DNA of 64,000 nucleotides from Sphingobacterium thalpophilum (GTDB lineage Bacteria; Bacteroidota; Bacteroidia; Sphingobacteriales; Sphingobacteriaceae): NCBI GenBank assembly GCA_945868825.1, contig CAMBMM010000001.1, positions 682,001 to 746,000 of the forward strand, read 5' to 3'. Shown piece by piece: positions 28,144 to 36,383 of this stretch (position 1 is its first letter; each line of letters starts with the position of its first letter). The notes under the pieces were generated by a model. It saw only the letters and a program-made list of their open reading frames with translations, ran no database searches and was not told where the DNA came from. The position numbers and the translations under genes were made by a program.

Positions 28144-29187
28144 ATGGACATCAGTAGCTACATAGCCGAATACATACGAGAAAACCCAAAATTGATTGTT
28201 CCGGGCTTGGGTACCTTTGTTAAAGAACAAGTTCCTGCTCGATTTGATGCATCCAAAGATCGATTTCTACCACCAACCGAACGTATTGTTTTTAGTAGCA
28301 GTTTTAGTGATGATTTGGCACTCCAAAAATTTATTTGCACTGCCGAAAAGGCAAAACCAAAAGCCGTTGCTCAATTTATCGAGCAATATGTGAGTAATTT
28401 AATTGATTTACTAACCACCACCGAGGAGATAAAAATTGATGCATTGGGCACGTTTAAACGCACAGGCACCAAACTTACTTTTAAAGCCGACGAAAATTTA
28501 GCAAGCAACGCAAACTACTTTGGATTTAAACCTCAAAAAGAAAAATCGATCCTAGAAGCACCAAAAGAAGAAGTTTCTCCAATACCGGAAGTAGCGCCAA
28601 TTCCCGAAATACCAACAGAAGAACCGATACTAGAAAACGAAGAAGAAGAAATAGAAGAAGTTCGAAGTTCATCTAAATTTAAGAAAGCTGTTCTCATACT
28701 ACTTATACTAGCCCTATCAGCGCTAGCAGGTTTACAAATCTATTGCCCAAGCTTATTCGGCCATTTATGGAATGTCCCGGTAGCCGCAAGTAAACCCGTA
28801 ATAGATACGCTCAGCACTAAAGCAGATACAACTCATGGCCCAGACAGTACCTCTCTAAACGATAGCACTGATATAAAACCAGACAGTCTATCCCAAAAGG
28901 CGGCTATAGTAACACCCACTTCACCAAGTTTCGAAATCATCATTGCCGCTTTCCACAAACAATCGGAAGCCGATGAGTTTATCGCGCAATTAGCCGCACG
29001 TCAAATAAATGCCCATATTTTACAAACTAAAAAAAGAGGTTTATTAAAAATTAGTGTGGGTACCTTTTCCGATGAAACTGCTGCGGCCAACGAACTGCAA
29101 AAAATACATCAAAACTTAGCAAAAAACGCCTGGATTTACCGGGTTAAACCATTAAAAACCAAAGAAAATGTTTCTACTACAAATTGA
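28144..29187 (+). CDS. CCDC81-type HU domain protein with transmembrane segment and SPOR domain
   Basis: Membrane protein of 347 aa. Residues about 1-130 hold two HU-like units of the CCDC81 type (VPGLGTFVKEQVPA and IDALGTFKRTGTKL are the two glycine-turn motifs). An acidic Pro-rich linker follows, then one transmembrane helix at about 180-200, then a periplasmic Thr/Ser-rich linker and a C-terminal SPOR domain (FEIIIAAFHKQSEADEFIAQL) that in other proteins binds denuded septal peptidoglycan. HU folds bind DNA or proteins, so this protein could link cytoplasm to the division site. This architecture is known in Bacteroidetes. The next gene overlaps its end by 20 bp. Confidence 0.82.
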   Translation: MDISSYIAEYIRENPKLIVPGLGTFVKEQVPARFDASKDRFLPPTERIVFSSSFSDDLALQKFICTAEKAKPKAVAQFIEQYVSNLIDLLTTTEEIKIDALGTFKRTGTKLTFKADENLASNANYFGFKPQKEKSILEAPKEEVSPIPEVAPIPEIPTEEPILENEEEEIEEVRSSSKFKKAVLILLILALSALAGLQIYCPSLFGHLWNVPVAASKPVIDTLSTKADTTHGPDSTSLNDSTDIKPDSLSQKAAIVTPTSPSFEIIIAAFHKQSEADEFIAQLAARQINAHILQTKKRGLLKISVGTFSDETAAANELQKIHQNLAKNAWIYRVKPLKTKENVSTTN

Positions 29188-29866
29188 TACCATTACCAAC
29201 GCTGTTGCCGATACTACTACTCAAGTTACCACCGCTGCGGCCCCAAAAGAATTGCGTTTTATCGACTTACTTTTTAGTGGAGGTTGGGTAATGATTCCGC
29301 TTTTATTGCTTTTCTTTTTAGCCCTTGTTATTTTTATTGAGCGTTACCTAACCATACGTAAAGCCAGTAAAGACGAAACCAATTTGATGCAACAAGTAAA
29401 AGAAAGCATTACGGCAGGCAAACTAGATTCGGCCTTAGCAATTTGTCGCGGCAGCAACACCGCCCTTGGCCGCATGTTACAAAAAGGCCTTTTACGTATT
29501 GGTCGCCCTATTAAAGATATAGAAGGAGCCATTGAAAATATTGGGAAATTGGAAGTATCCAAACTAGAAAAAAACATCAGCATATTGGGCATTGTAGCCG
29601 GTATTGCACCCATGCTTGGTTTCGTTGGAACCATTTCGGGTGTAATTCGAATTTTCTACAACATCTCATTAACCGATAATATCAGCATGGGCGCCATAGC
29701 CGGAGGATTATACGAGAAAATGATTACTTCTGCCAGTGGCTTAATCATCGGAATTTTAGCCTATGTAGCCTACCACGTACTAAATATTATGGTAGATCGG
29801 GTTATTTTAAAAATGGAAACAGACGCGGTAGAGTTTATAGATCTATTAGAAGAACCCGGACAATGA
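29168..29866 (+). CDS. ExbB/TolQ/MotA-family proton-channel protein
   Basis: Inner-membrane protein of 232 aa with three transmembrane helices (about 38-58, 138-160 and 185-207) and the MotA/TolQ/ExbB signature between helices 2 and 3 (GIAPMLGFVGTISGVI). With ExbD/TolR it forms a proton-driven motor that energises TonB- or TolA-type proteins. It overlaps the HU/SPOR gene by 20 bp and the next gene by 4 bp (ATGA), indicating translational coupling. Whether it works as Ton or Tol is not decidable from this protein alone. Confidence 0.9.
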   Translation: MFLLQIDTITNAVADTTTQVTTAAAPKELRFIDLLFSGGWVMIPLLLLFFLALVIFIERYLTIRKASKDETNLMQQVKESITAGKLDSALAICRGSNTALGRMLQKGLLRIGRPIKDIEGAIENIGKLEVSKLEKNISILGIVAGIAPMLGFVGTISGVIRIFYNISLTDNISMGAIAGGLYEKMITSASGLIIGILAYVAYHVLNIMVDRVILKMETDAVEFIDLLEEPGQ

Positions 29867-30261
29867 ATTTAAGAAGGAGAAAAAGACCCGGTGCAGAAGT
29901 GCACACCTCAGCCATGAACGACATCATGTTTTTCTTGCTGTTGTTCTTCTTAATTGCCTCTACCATTACCAATCCGAATGTGGTTAAATTATTACTTCCA
30001 CGATCAGATTCGGGACAGTCGGTTTCTAAAAAAACGGTCACGGTATCAATAAGCAAAGATTTAGAGTATGTAGTTGATAAACAAACCGTACCCGTAGAGC
30101 AATTAATGTCCACCCTACAAGGTTTCCAAGGCTCTGCACAAGAATTAACCATTGTGTTGTATGTAGATAGAACTGTAGCCATTGAAAACGTTGTAAACGT
30201 AATGGACATAGCCAACAAACTAAAAATAAAACTGGTTTTAGCCACCGAACCTAAAAACTAA
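29863..30261 (+). CDS. ExbD/TolR-family protein
   Basis: Protein of 132 aa with a short basic cytoplasmic start (MNLRRRKRPGAEVHTSAMND), one transmembrane helix (about 21-38) in which Asp20 is placed as the conserved proton-carrying Asp of ExbD/TolR, and a periplasmic domain. It partners with ExbB/TolQ in the proton-driven complex. Its start overlaps the exbB stop (ATGA), and the next gene starts directly after its stop (TAAATG). Length is typical for the family. Confidence 0.9.
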   Translation: MNLRRRKRPGAEVHTSAMNDIMFFLLLFFLIASTITNPNVVKLLLPRSDSGQSVSKKTVTVSISKDLEYVVDKQTVPVEQLMSTLQGFQGSAQELTIVLYVDRTVAIENVVNVMDIANKLKIKLVLATEPKN

Positions 30262-31074
30262 ATGGCCTACACCGAAGAAAATAACTATCCCAAAGCCCTA
30301 GCCTTTTCGGCTGTGGCCATGGCTATCTTATTAGTAATTAGTTATTTTGTAATTATTGGAACTCCTTTTACCCCACAAGAAATAGGAACCGGAGGTATTA
30401 TTGTAAATTACGGCACTAGCGGTGAAGGTATGGGCGATGATTACCTAAGTGTAGACGAGCCCTCGGTTTCTCCCGATGCCAATGGGGTGCTTCCGGATAA
30501 TGTGAGCAAAACACCCAACACTACCGCTACCACACAAAGCAGTACCAAAAGCGTAGTTACACAAGATGCCGAAGATGCGCCCAACATTGCCACTAAAAAT
30601 AAAAACACAACTAATACGCCTGCAACTAGCAGCCAAGCCAAACAAAGTGCTCCGACAGTAAACCAGAATGCACTTTATAAAGGCAAAACCAATAACGGCA
30701 CAGGTAGTGGCGACGGAACCGGTGGAGCACCTGGAAATCAGGGCAGTAAAAATGGCGACCCACTCTCTCCCAATTATGGCGAAGGCGGTTCGGGTTTTGG
30801 GGGCTTAAGTTTAACCTTAGCCAACCGACGTTTTGTAAGCATTCCTCGTATAGACGATGACGGTCAAAATGCCGGCAGAATTGCCGTAGAAATTAGGGTA
30901 GATAAAAACGGTGTGGTAGTACTTGCCCGTGCAGGAGCCAAGGGCACCACCCTATCCGACCTTAAATTATGGCGTAAATGCGAAGCTGCTGTAACTGGAG
31001 CCCGCTTAAATAAGCTAGAAAGTGCCCCCGACGTACAAATTGGGGTGGTTGTATTCAACTTTAAAGTAAAGTAA
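30262..31074 (+). CDS. TonB/TolA-like energy transducer
   Basis: Protein of 270 aa. One N-terminal transmembrane helix (about 12-34) is followed by a long low-complexity periplasmic linker rich in Thr, Asn, Ser and Gly (about 60-185), instead of the Pro-Lys spacer of classical TonB. A C-terminal TonB-like domain (about 190-270, with GRIAVEIRVDKNGVVVLARA) follows. It likely transmits motor force to an outer-membrane partner, the most obvious candidate being the barrel encoded upstream. Translation is coupled to exbD because the ATG begins right after its stop. A TolA-like role is an equal possibility. Confidence 0.82.
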   Translation: MAYTEENNYPKALAFSAVAMAILLVISYFVIIGTPFTPQEIGTGGIIVNYGTSGEGMGDDYLSVDEPSVSPDANGVLPDNVSKTPNTTATTQSSTKSVVTQDAEDAPNIATKNKNTTNTPATSSQAKQSAPTVNQNALYKGKTNNGTGSGDGTGGAPGNQGSKNGDPLSPNYGEGGSGFGGLSLTLANRRFVSIPRIDDDGQNAGRIAVEIRVDKNGVVVLARAGAKGTTLSDLKLWRKCEAAVTGARLNKLESAPDVQIGVVVFNFKVK

Positions 31075-31084
31075 GCGTAAACCT

Positions 31085-32371
31085 ATGGCGTTTAGCACCT
31101 ACGCAGATACCCTTCGTTATTTGTATGCACAGCTACCTATGTTTACACGAGTGGGTGCTAGTGCATATAAGAAAGATTTACACAACACGCTTGCCCTCTG
31201 CAAAGCACTTAAAAACCCTGAACACAGATTTAAAAGCGTGCACATTGGCGGCACAAACGGGAAAGGATCTAGCTCACACATGCTAGCGGCTATATTGCAA
31301 ACGGCTGGTTATAAAACAGGCTTATATACTTCTCCACACCTACTCGATTTCAGAGAACGTATTCGTATAAATGGGCAAATGATTCCGGAACAAGAGGTTG
31401 TTAATTTTGTAAATAGTCATCAGGCTTTATTTGAAGAGATAAACCCTTCCTTTTTTGAAGCTACGGTGGGCCTGGCCTTCGATTATTTCGCAAAACAAGA
31501 AGTGGATATTGCCATTATTGAAGTAGGCTTAGGTGGCCGGTTGGATTCCACCAACGTAATTAACCCACTTCTATCGCTCATTACCAATATCGGCTTAGAT
31601 CATCAGGATATTTTAGGAAGTACTTTGAGAGAAATTGCTGGTGAAAAGGCGGGCATTATAAAAAGCAGTACGCCCATTATTATTGGCGAAAGACAAGCAG
31701 AAATAGCCGATGCATTCGAAAATAAAGCGAAAGAAGCGAATGCTAAAATCCTTTTTGCTTCAGATTGTTGGACCATAACACCAAAAGAAACAGCACCATT
31801 ATTGGTAGTACATGCACAATCTACCAAACAAAATCTCGAACTAGCGCTCGATCTGAGGGGATCTTACCAAGTAAAAAATCTACCTGGAGTATTAAGCGCT
31901 GTAGATGAACTGAAAACACAAGGTTTTAAAATCACTGAGCAGCACCTAAAAACTGCGCTCAAGCAAGTCATTAGCCTCACCGGCTTACAAGGCCGTTGGC
32001 AAACCTTACAACAAGAGCCTTTAGTTATCTGCGATACCGGCCATAATGAAGACGGGGTTAAAGAAGTATTGAAAAATATTGCCAATACGCCACACCAAAA
32101 CCTCCATATGGTTTGGGGAATGGTGAAAGATAAAGATATAGCGAAAATTTTAGCGCTTTTACCTAAAGAGGCTACCTACTATTTCTGTCAACCTAATATT
32201 CCCCGAGGAAAACCTACCGAAGAACTGACCCAAGAGGCGCAGAAATACCAATTGAACGGCCAAGCCTATGCCAGCGTAGCCAAAGCCTACCAGCAGGCCC
32301 TAAGCCATGCTAAACCCACCGATTTAGTATTTGTTGGTGGAAGTACTTTTGTAGTAGCAGAAGTACTTTAG
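31085..32371 (+). CDS. folC: Folylpolyglutamate synthase / dihydrofolate synthase
   Basis: Mur-ligase-family ATP enzyme of 428 aa that joins glutamate to dihydropteroate and folates. The ATP loop GGTNGKGSS lies at residues 55-63, followed by GLYTSPHLLDFRERIRING, the folate-binding signature, and IIEVGLGGRLDSTNVI. It is the last gene of the envelope cluster (10 bp after the tonB-like gene). This is a genomic neighbour only, with no evident functional link. Its 3' end overlaps the stop of the convergent permease gene by 4 bp. Confidence 0.93.
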   Translation: MAFSTYADTLRYLYAQLPMFTRVGASAYKKDLHNTLALCKALKNPEHRFKSVHIGGTNGKGSSSHMLAAILQTAGYKTGLYTSPHLLDFRERIRINGQMIPEQEVVNFVNSHQALFEEINPSFFEATVGLAFDYFAKQEVDIAIIEVGLGGRLDSTNVINPLLSLITNIGLDHQDILGSTLREIAGEKAGIIKSSTPIIIGERQAEIADAFENKAKEANAKILFASDCWTITPKETAPLLVVHAQSTKQNLELALDLRGSYQVKNLPGVLSAVDELKTQGFKITEQHLKTALKQVISLTGLQGRWQTLQQEPLVICDTGHNEDGVKEVLKNIANTPHQNLHMVWGMVKDKDIAKILALLPKEATYYFCQPNIPRGKPTEELTQEAQKYQLNGQAYASVAKAYQQALSHAKPTDLVFVGGSTFVVAEVL

Positions 32372-33840
32372 CTGTTACGGTTATTGGCCCATTTCCAAAT
32401 GTAATATACCGGTAAGCCTAATAATACAATGGCCAAGCCCCAACCGCAAGTACCGGGTTTCTCAACCAATAAAATAATACAAATGGCACCAGCTAGTAAA
32501 ATATACAAAGCTGGCAAAACTGGGTATCCAAATGCTTTGTAAGGGCGGTCTGCATCTGGACGGGTATAGCGTAAAATAAATAAACCGATTATGGTAATTA
32601 CGTAAAACAGTAAGGAAGAAAAGGTACAATAATCTAACAATTGCCCGAAAGTACCCGATAAACACAATAAAGAAGCCCACCCTGCTTGAATATATAAGGC
32701 AAAAGCCGGCACTCCTTTACTATTTAAGGTTCCTGCTTTTTTAAAGAAAACACCATCTTGTGCCATGGTGTGGTACAAACGAGCACCCGATAAAATCATT
32801 CCATTGTTACAACCAAAGGTTGATACCATTATCAATAGAGCCATAATGGTAGCAGCAGCCGTACCAAAAATCATAGAAGCGGCAGCCGTACCTACTCTAT
32901 TTTCGGTAGCAAACATAATACCCCGTTCAAACACGCCCACCCCATCTGGTGCACCAGCAACTGGAAGTATCATCAAATAGGCCACATTAGCTAAAATGTA
33001 TAAAATGGTTACAATTAGGGTTCCTAAGAATAAACTTAAGGGGATATTACGTTGCGGATTTTTAATTTCTCCGGCAGTGTAGGTAATATTATTCCAAGAA
33101 TCTGATGAAAACAAAGAACCTACCATGGCCGCACCAACTGCTGCCCATAATACCGTTCCACCCAACATCTCGGTTGTTATAGTTCCGTTTGGCTGTACTG
33201 TTGTAACAAAAGGCGTCCAAAAATTAGCCATATTTTGAGAGAAAGCCTCACTATTTAAGCCAAAATAAATACCCAAAACAATAAGCCCAACCAAAGCTAA
33301 AATTTTGGCTAAAGTGAACACCGTTTGGAGCAACTTGGCATTTTTAACCCCTTGCAAGTTTACATACGTTAAAAAAGCAATTAATAGCACCGCCAAAAAT
33401 TGAGTGGCGTTAAACTCAAAAAAACCTATTTTAAGCAATATGTTAGTTTTAGAAAACCATGGAATTAATTCGGAAGCATAGGTAGCAAAGGCAATGGCTA
33501 CGGCAGCAATTACACCAGTTTGAATTACAGTAAACACGGTCCAGCCAAACAGAAAGCCCACCATTGGATTGTAGGCTTCACGCAAATACACGTATTGACC
33601 GCCTGCTTTAGGCATCATACCGGCCAATTCACCATAACTCAATGCAGCAATCAACGTAATTACACCAGTTATCAACCAAATTAATAAAATATAAAAGGGA
33701 GAACCTACACTTTTAGCAATATCAGAACTCACTAAAAATATACCAGAGCCTATCATAGAACCCGCCACAATCATGGTAGAATCTAAAAGCCCCATTTCTC
33801 TTTTCATTTCTGGCTGAACGGCCGCAGGTGTTTGTATCAT
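32368..33840 (-). CDS. APC-family amino acid permease
   Basis: Integral membrane transporter of 490 aa with about 12 hydrophobic segments. The N-terminal motif GSMIGSGIF in helix 1 is the substrate-binding glycine break of APC transporters, and LSYGELAGMMPKAGGQYVYL follows in helix 2-3. It resembles the L-type amino acid/Ser-Thr exchanger branch more than the cationic branch. The substrate is unknown. The start at ATG 33840 gives a 20-residue cytoplasmic tail. No terminator or clear promoter is recognised, although TTTTGG and a TTAGTACTT stretch are upstream. Confidence 0.87.
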   Translation of the reverse strand: MIQTPAAVQPEMKREMGLLDSTMIVAGSMIGSGIFLVSSDIAKSVGSPFYILLIWLITGVITLIAALSYGELAGMMPKAGGQYVYLREAYNPMVGFLFGWTVFTVIQTGVIAAVAIAFATYASELIPWFSKTNILLKIGFFEFNATQFLAVLLIAFLTYVNLQGVKNAKLLQTVFTLAKILALVGLIVLGIYFGLNSEAFSQNMANFWTPFVTTVQPNGTITTEMLGGTVLWAAVGAAMVGSLFSSDSWNNITYTAGEIKNPQRNIPLSLFLGTLIVTILYILANVAYLMILPVAGAPDGVGVFERGIMFATENRVGTAAASMIFGTAAATIMALLIMVSTFGCNNGMILSGARLYHTMAQDGVFFKKAGTLNSKGVPAFALYIQAGWASLLCLSGTFGQLLDYCTFSSLLFYVITIIGLFILRYTRPDADRPYKAFGYPVLPALYILLAGAICIILLVEKPGTCGWGLAIVLLGLPVYYIWKWANNRNS

Positions 33841-33962
33841 AGTATCGGATATGGTTTAAGTACTAAAATGAATAAAAAATACCAAAACAAGCAATCTTAT
33901 TTCTTAAAAAAGAGATAAATCGGATTTAAATCATAAAAAATGCAGAAAGAAACCGAATTAAA

Positions 33963-33993
33963 TTTGATTAATGGCTAAAGCATCTTATTTTTG
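33963..33993 (+). promoter_or_regulatory. -33/-7 promoter of hppA
   Basis: TTTG at 33963-33966, spacer of exactly 19 nt, TATTTTTG at 33986-33993. This is the best match to the Bacteroidetes housekeeping promoter in the window. The 50-nt leader contains a small hairpin CGTTC/GAACG at 33999-34016. Confidence 0.75.
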
Positions 33994-34045
33994 CCGGTCG
34001 TTCGGTATGCTGAACGCATTAATATAAACCACACAAAATACATAC

Positions 34046-36283
34046 ATGGAATTTTTACAACAAAATTTAATTTATACCATTCCCCTAATGGGTATTATTG
34101 GCCTTTTAGTAATGTTTATTAAATCGGCATGGGTTAGTAAACAAGATGCAGGTGATGCAAAAATGCAAGAATTAGCAGGTTATATTGCAGATGGTGCCAT
34201 GGCATTTTTAAAAGCAGAATGGAAAGTATTAAGCATTTTTGTAGTTTTTGCTGCAGCTTTACTAGCCTATTCTGGCACCATACATGAAGTAAACGGTAAA
34301 GAAATTCACGGAAGTTGGATCATAGCTATTGCCTTTATTATAGGTGCTGTATTCTCTGCAACAGCAGGATATATTGGTATGAAAGTAGCTACTAAAGCAA
34401 ACGTTCGTACTACACAAGCCGCCCGTACCAGTTTAAAACAAGCCTTAAAAGTTTCTTTTACAGGTGGTACCGTAATGGGATTGGGTGTGGCGGGTTTAGC
34501 CGTATTGGGTTTAGGTGGTTTGTTCATCGCTTTCTTAAGCATTTTTGCCGATTTAGGCGTAAATACCGTAAAAACAGCTATTGAAGTATTAACTGGTTTC
34601 TCACTAGGAGCTGAGTCAATTGCCTTATTTGCTCGTGTGGGTGGTGGTATTTATACCAAAGCTGCCGACGTAGGTGCCGATTTAGTGGGAAAAGTTGAAG
34701 CAGGAATTCCTGAAGATGATGTGCGTAACCCAGCTACTATTGCCGATAACGTAGGTGATAACGTGGGTGATGTTGCCGGTATGGGTGCCGATTTATTCGG
34801 TTCGTACGTAGCAACCATCTTAGCTACTATGGTGTTAGGACAAGAAATTGTGGTAACTGATAATTTCGGAGGCATGTCGCCTATTTTATTACCAATGGTA
34901 ATTTGTGGCTTGGGTATTATCTTCTCCATTATCGGATTTAGCTTTGTACGCATTAAAAACGATGAGTCGAATGTACAAGATGCTTTAAACCTAGGTAACT
35001 GGTCGTCTATGATTATTACCGTTATTGCCTCTTACTTTATTGTAAATTGGATGTTACCGGAAACCTTAATGCTACGTGGTTACGAATTCAGCAAGCTAAA
35101 TGTATTTTTTGCCATTGTAGTAGGAACCGTAGTAGGTGCCATTATGAGTATTGTTACCGAGTATTACACCGCAATGGGTAAGGCTCCGGTAAATTCAATC
35201 ATTCAACAATCATCAACCGGGCATGCTACCAACATAATTGGGGGTTTAGCAGTAGGTATGAAATCAACGGTTATTCCAATTTTAACATTGGCTGCCGGAA
35301 TTATGGCTTCATATTATTTTGCAGGATTATACGGTGTTGCTATTGCAGCAGCTGGTATGATGGCAACAACCGCTATGCAATTGGCCATTGATGCATTCGG
35401 TCCTATCGCAGATAACGCAGGTGGTATTGCAGAAATGAGTCAATTGCCTCCAGAAGTGCGTGAACGTACAGATAATTTAGATGCGGTTGGTAACACAACA
35501 GCAGCAACCGGAAAAGGATTTGCGATTGCATCAGCCGCTTTAACATCTTTAGCATTATTTGCAGCTTTCGTAGGTATTGCAGGAATTGATGCCATTGATA
35601 TTTACAAAGCTCCTGTGTTAGCAGGTTTATTTGTAGGTGGTATGATCCCATTTATTTTTTCAGCATTATGTATTCAAGCGGTTGGTAAAGCAGCAATGGA
35701 TATGGTGCAGGAAGTACGTCGTCAGTTCCGTGAAATTCCAGGTATTATGGAATACAAAGCAAAACCTGAATACGAAAAATGTGTAGCCATCTCTACAGAA
35801 GCTTCATTACGTGAAATGATGTTGCCTGGTGCTATTGCCTTAGTTACTCCTGTACTAGTTGGTTTTGTATTCGGACCTGAAGTATTAGGAGGTTTATTAG
35901 CTGGTGTTACCGTATCGGGTGTATTGATGGGTATTTTCCAATCAAACGCTGGTGGTGCTTGGGATAATGCTAAAAAATCATTCGAAAAGGGTGTACTAAT
36001 TAACGGAGAAATGGTGTATAAAGGTTCAGAAGCGCACAAAGCCTCTGTAACTGGAGATACCGTTGGCGATCCGTTTAAAGATACCTCTGGCCCATCGATG
36101 AACATCTTAATTAAATTGATGTCAATCGTTTCCTTGGTAATTGCGCCATACATTGCTAGTATAGCTAAAGAAAATGTTACCGTAGAAGTACGCAAAGAAA
36201 TGAAAGTAATAAAAGAAGTAGATTCTTTGGGTAATGTCAAAATAGATACTATAATTAATAAGAGCGATACTTTAAAACGCTAA
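34046..36283 (+). CDS. hppA: Membrane-bound ion-pumping pyrophosphatase
   Basis: Hydrolyses pyrophosphate and pumps H+ and/or Na+ across the membrane. At 745 aa with about 16 hydrophobic helices, it has the catalytic motifs DVGADLVGKVE and NPATIADNVGDNVGDVAGMGADL and the second acidic cluster NAGGIAEM. The segment GNTTAATGKG has Ala where K+-independent enzymes have Lys, so the K+-dependent subtype is predicted. The K+-dependent branch includes Na+-pumping members. The C-terminus continues about 45 hydrophilic residues past the usual end of the last helix. It is monocistronic with its own promoter and terminator. Confidence 0.93.
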   Translation: MEFLQQNLIYTIPLMGIIGLLVMFIKSAWVSKQDAGDAKMQELAGYIADGAMAFLKAEWKVLSIFVVFAAALLAYSGTIHEVNGKEIHGSWIIAIAFIIGAVFSATAGYIGMKVATKANVRTTQAARTSLKQALKVSFTGGTVMGLGVAGLAVLGLGGLFIAFLSIFADLGVNTVKTAIEVLTGFSLGAESIALFARVGGGIYTKAADVGADLVGKVEAGIPEDDVRNPATIADNVGDNVGDVAGMGADLFGSYVATILATMVLGQEIVVTDNFGGMSPILLPMVICGLGIIFSIIGFSFVRIKNDESNVQDALNLGNWSSMIITVIASYFIVNWMLPETLMLRGYEFSKLNVFFAIVVGTVVGAIMSIVTEYYTAMGKAPVNSIIQQSSTGHATNIIGGLAVGMKSTVIPILTLAAGIMASYYFAGLYGVAIAAAGMMATTAMQLAIDAFGPIADNAGGIAEMSQLPPEVRERTDNLDAVGNTTAATGKGFAIASAALTSLALFAAFVGIAGIDAIDIYKAPVLAGLFVGGMIPFIFSALCIQAVGKAAMDMVQEVRRQFREIPGIMEYKAKPEYEKCVAISTEASLREMMLPGAIALVTPVLVGFVFGPEVLGGLLAGVTVSGVLMGIFQSNAGGAWDNAKKSFEKGVLINGEMVYKGSEAHKASVTGDTVGDPFKDTSGPSMNILIKLMSIVSLVIAPYIASIAKENVTVEVRKEMKVIKEVDSLGNVKIDTIINKSDTLKR

Positions 36284-36300
36284 CTCTTACTAATTTTTAA

Positions 36301-36338
36301 AAAAGGGATTTCTGTATAGAAATCCCTTTTCTGTTTTT
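36301..36338 (+). terminator. Intrinsic terminator of hppA
   Basis: A 13-bp perfect stem, AAAAGGGATTTCT with AGAAATCCCTTTT over GTAT, is followed by CTGTTTTT. Confidence 0.85.
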
Positions 36339-36351
36339 CAAATAAATTAAT

Positions 36352-36359
36352 TAGGTTTG
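36352..36359 (+). promoter_or_regulatory. -7 promoter box (TAGGTTTG) of APC permease
   Basis: TAnnTTTG match 24 nt before the ATG at 36384. A TTCTG stretch 18 nt upstream is a weak -33 candidate. Confidence 0.45.
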
Positions 36360-36383
36360 GAATACGTATAAATTAAAACAAAC

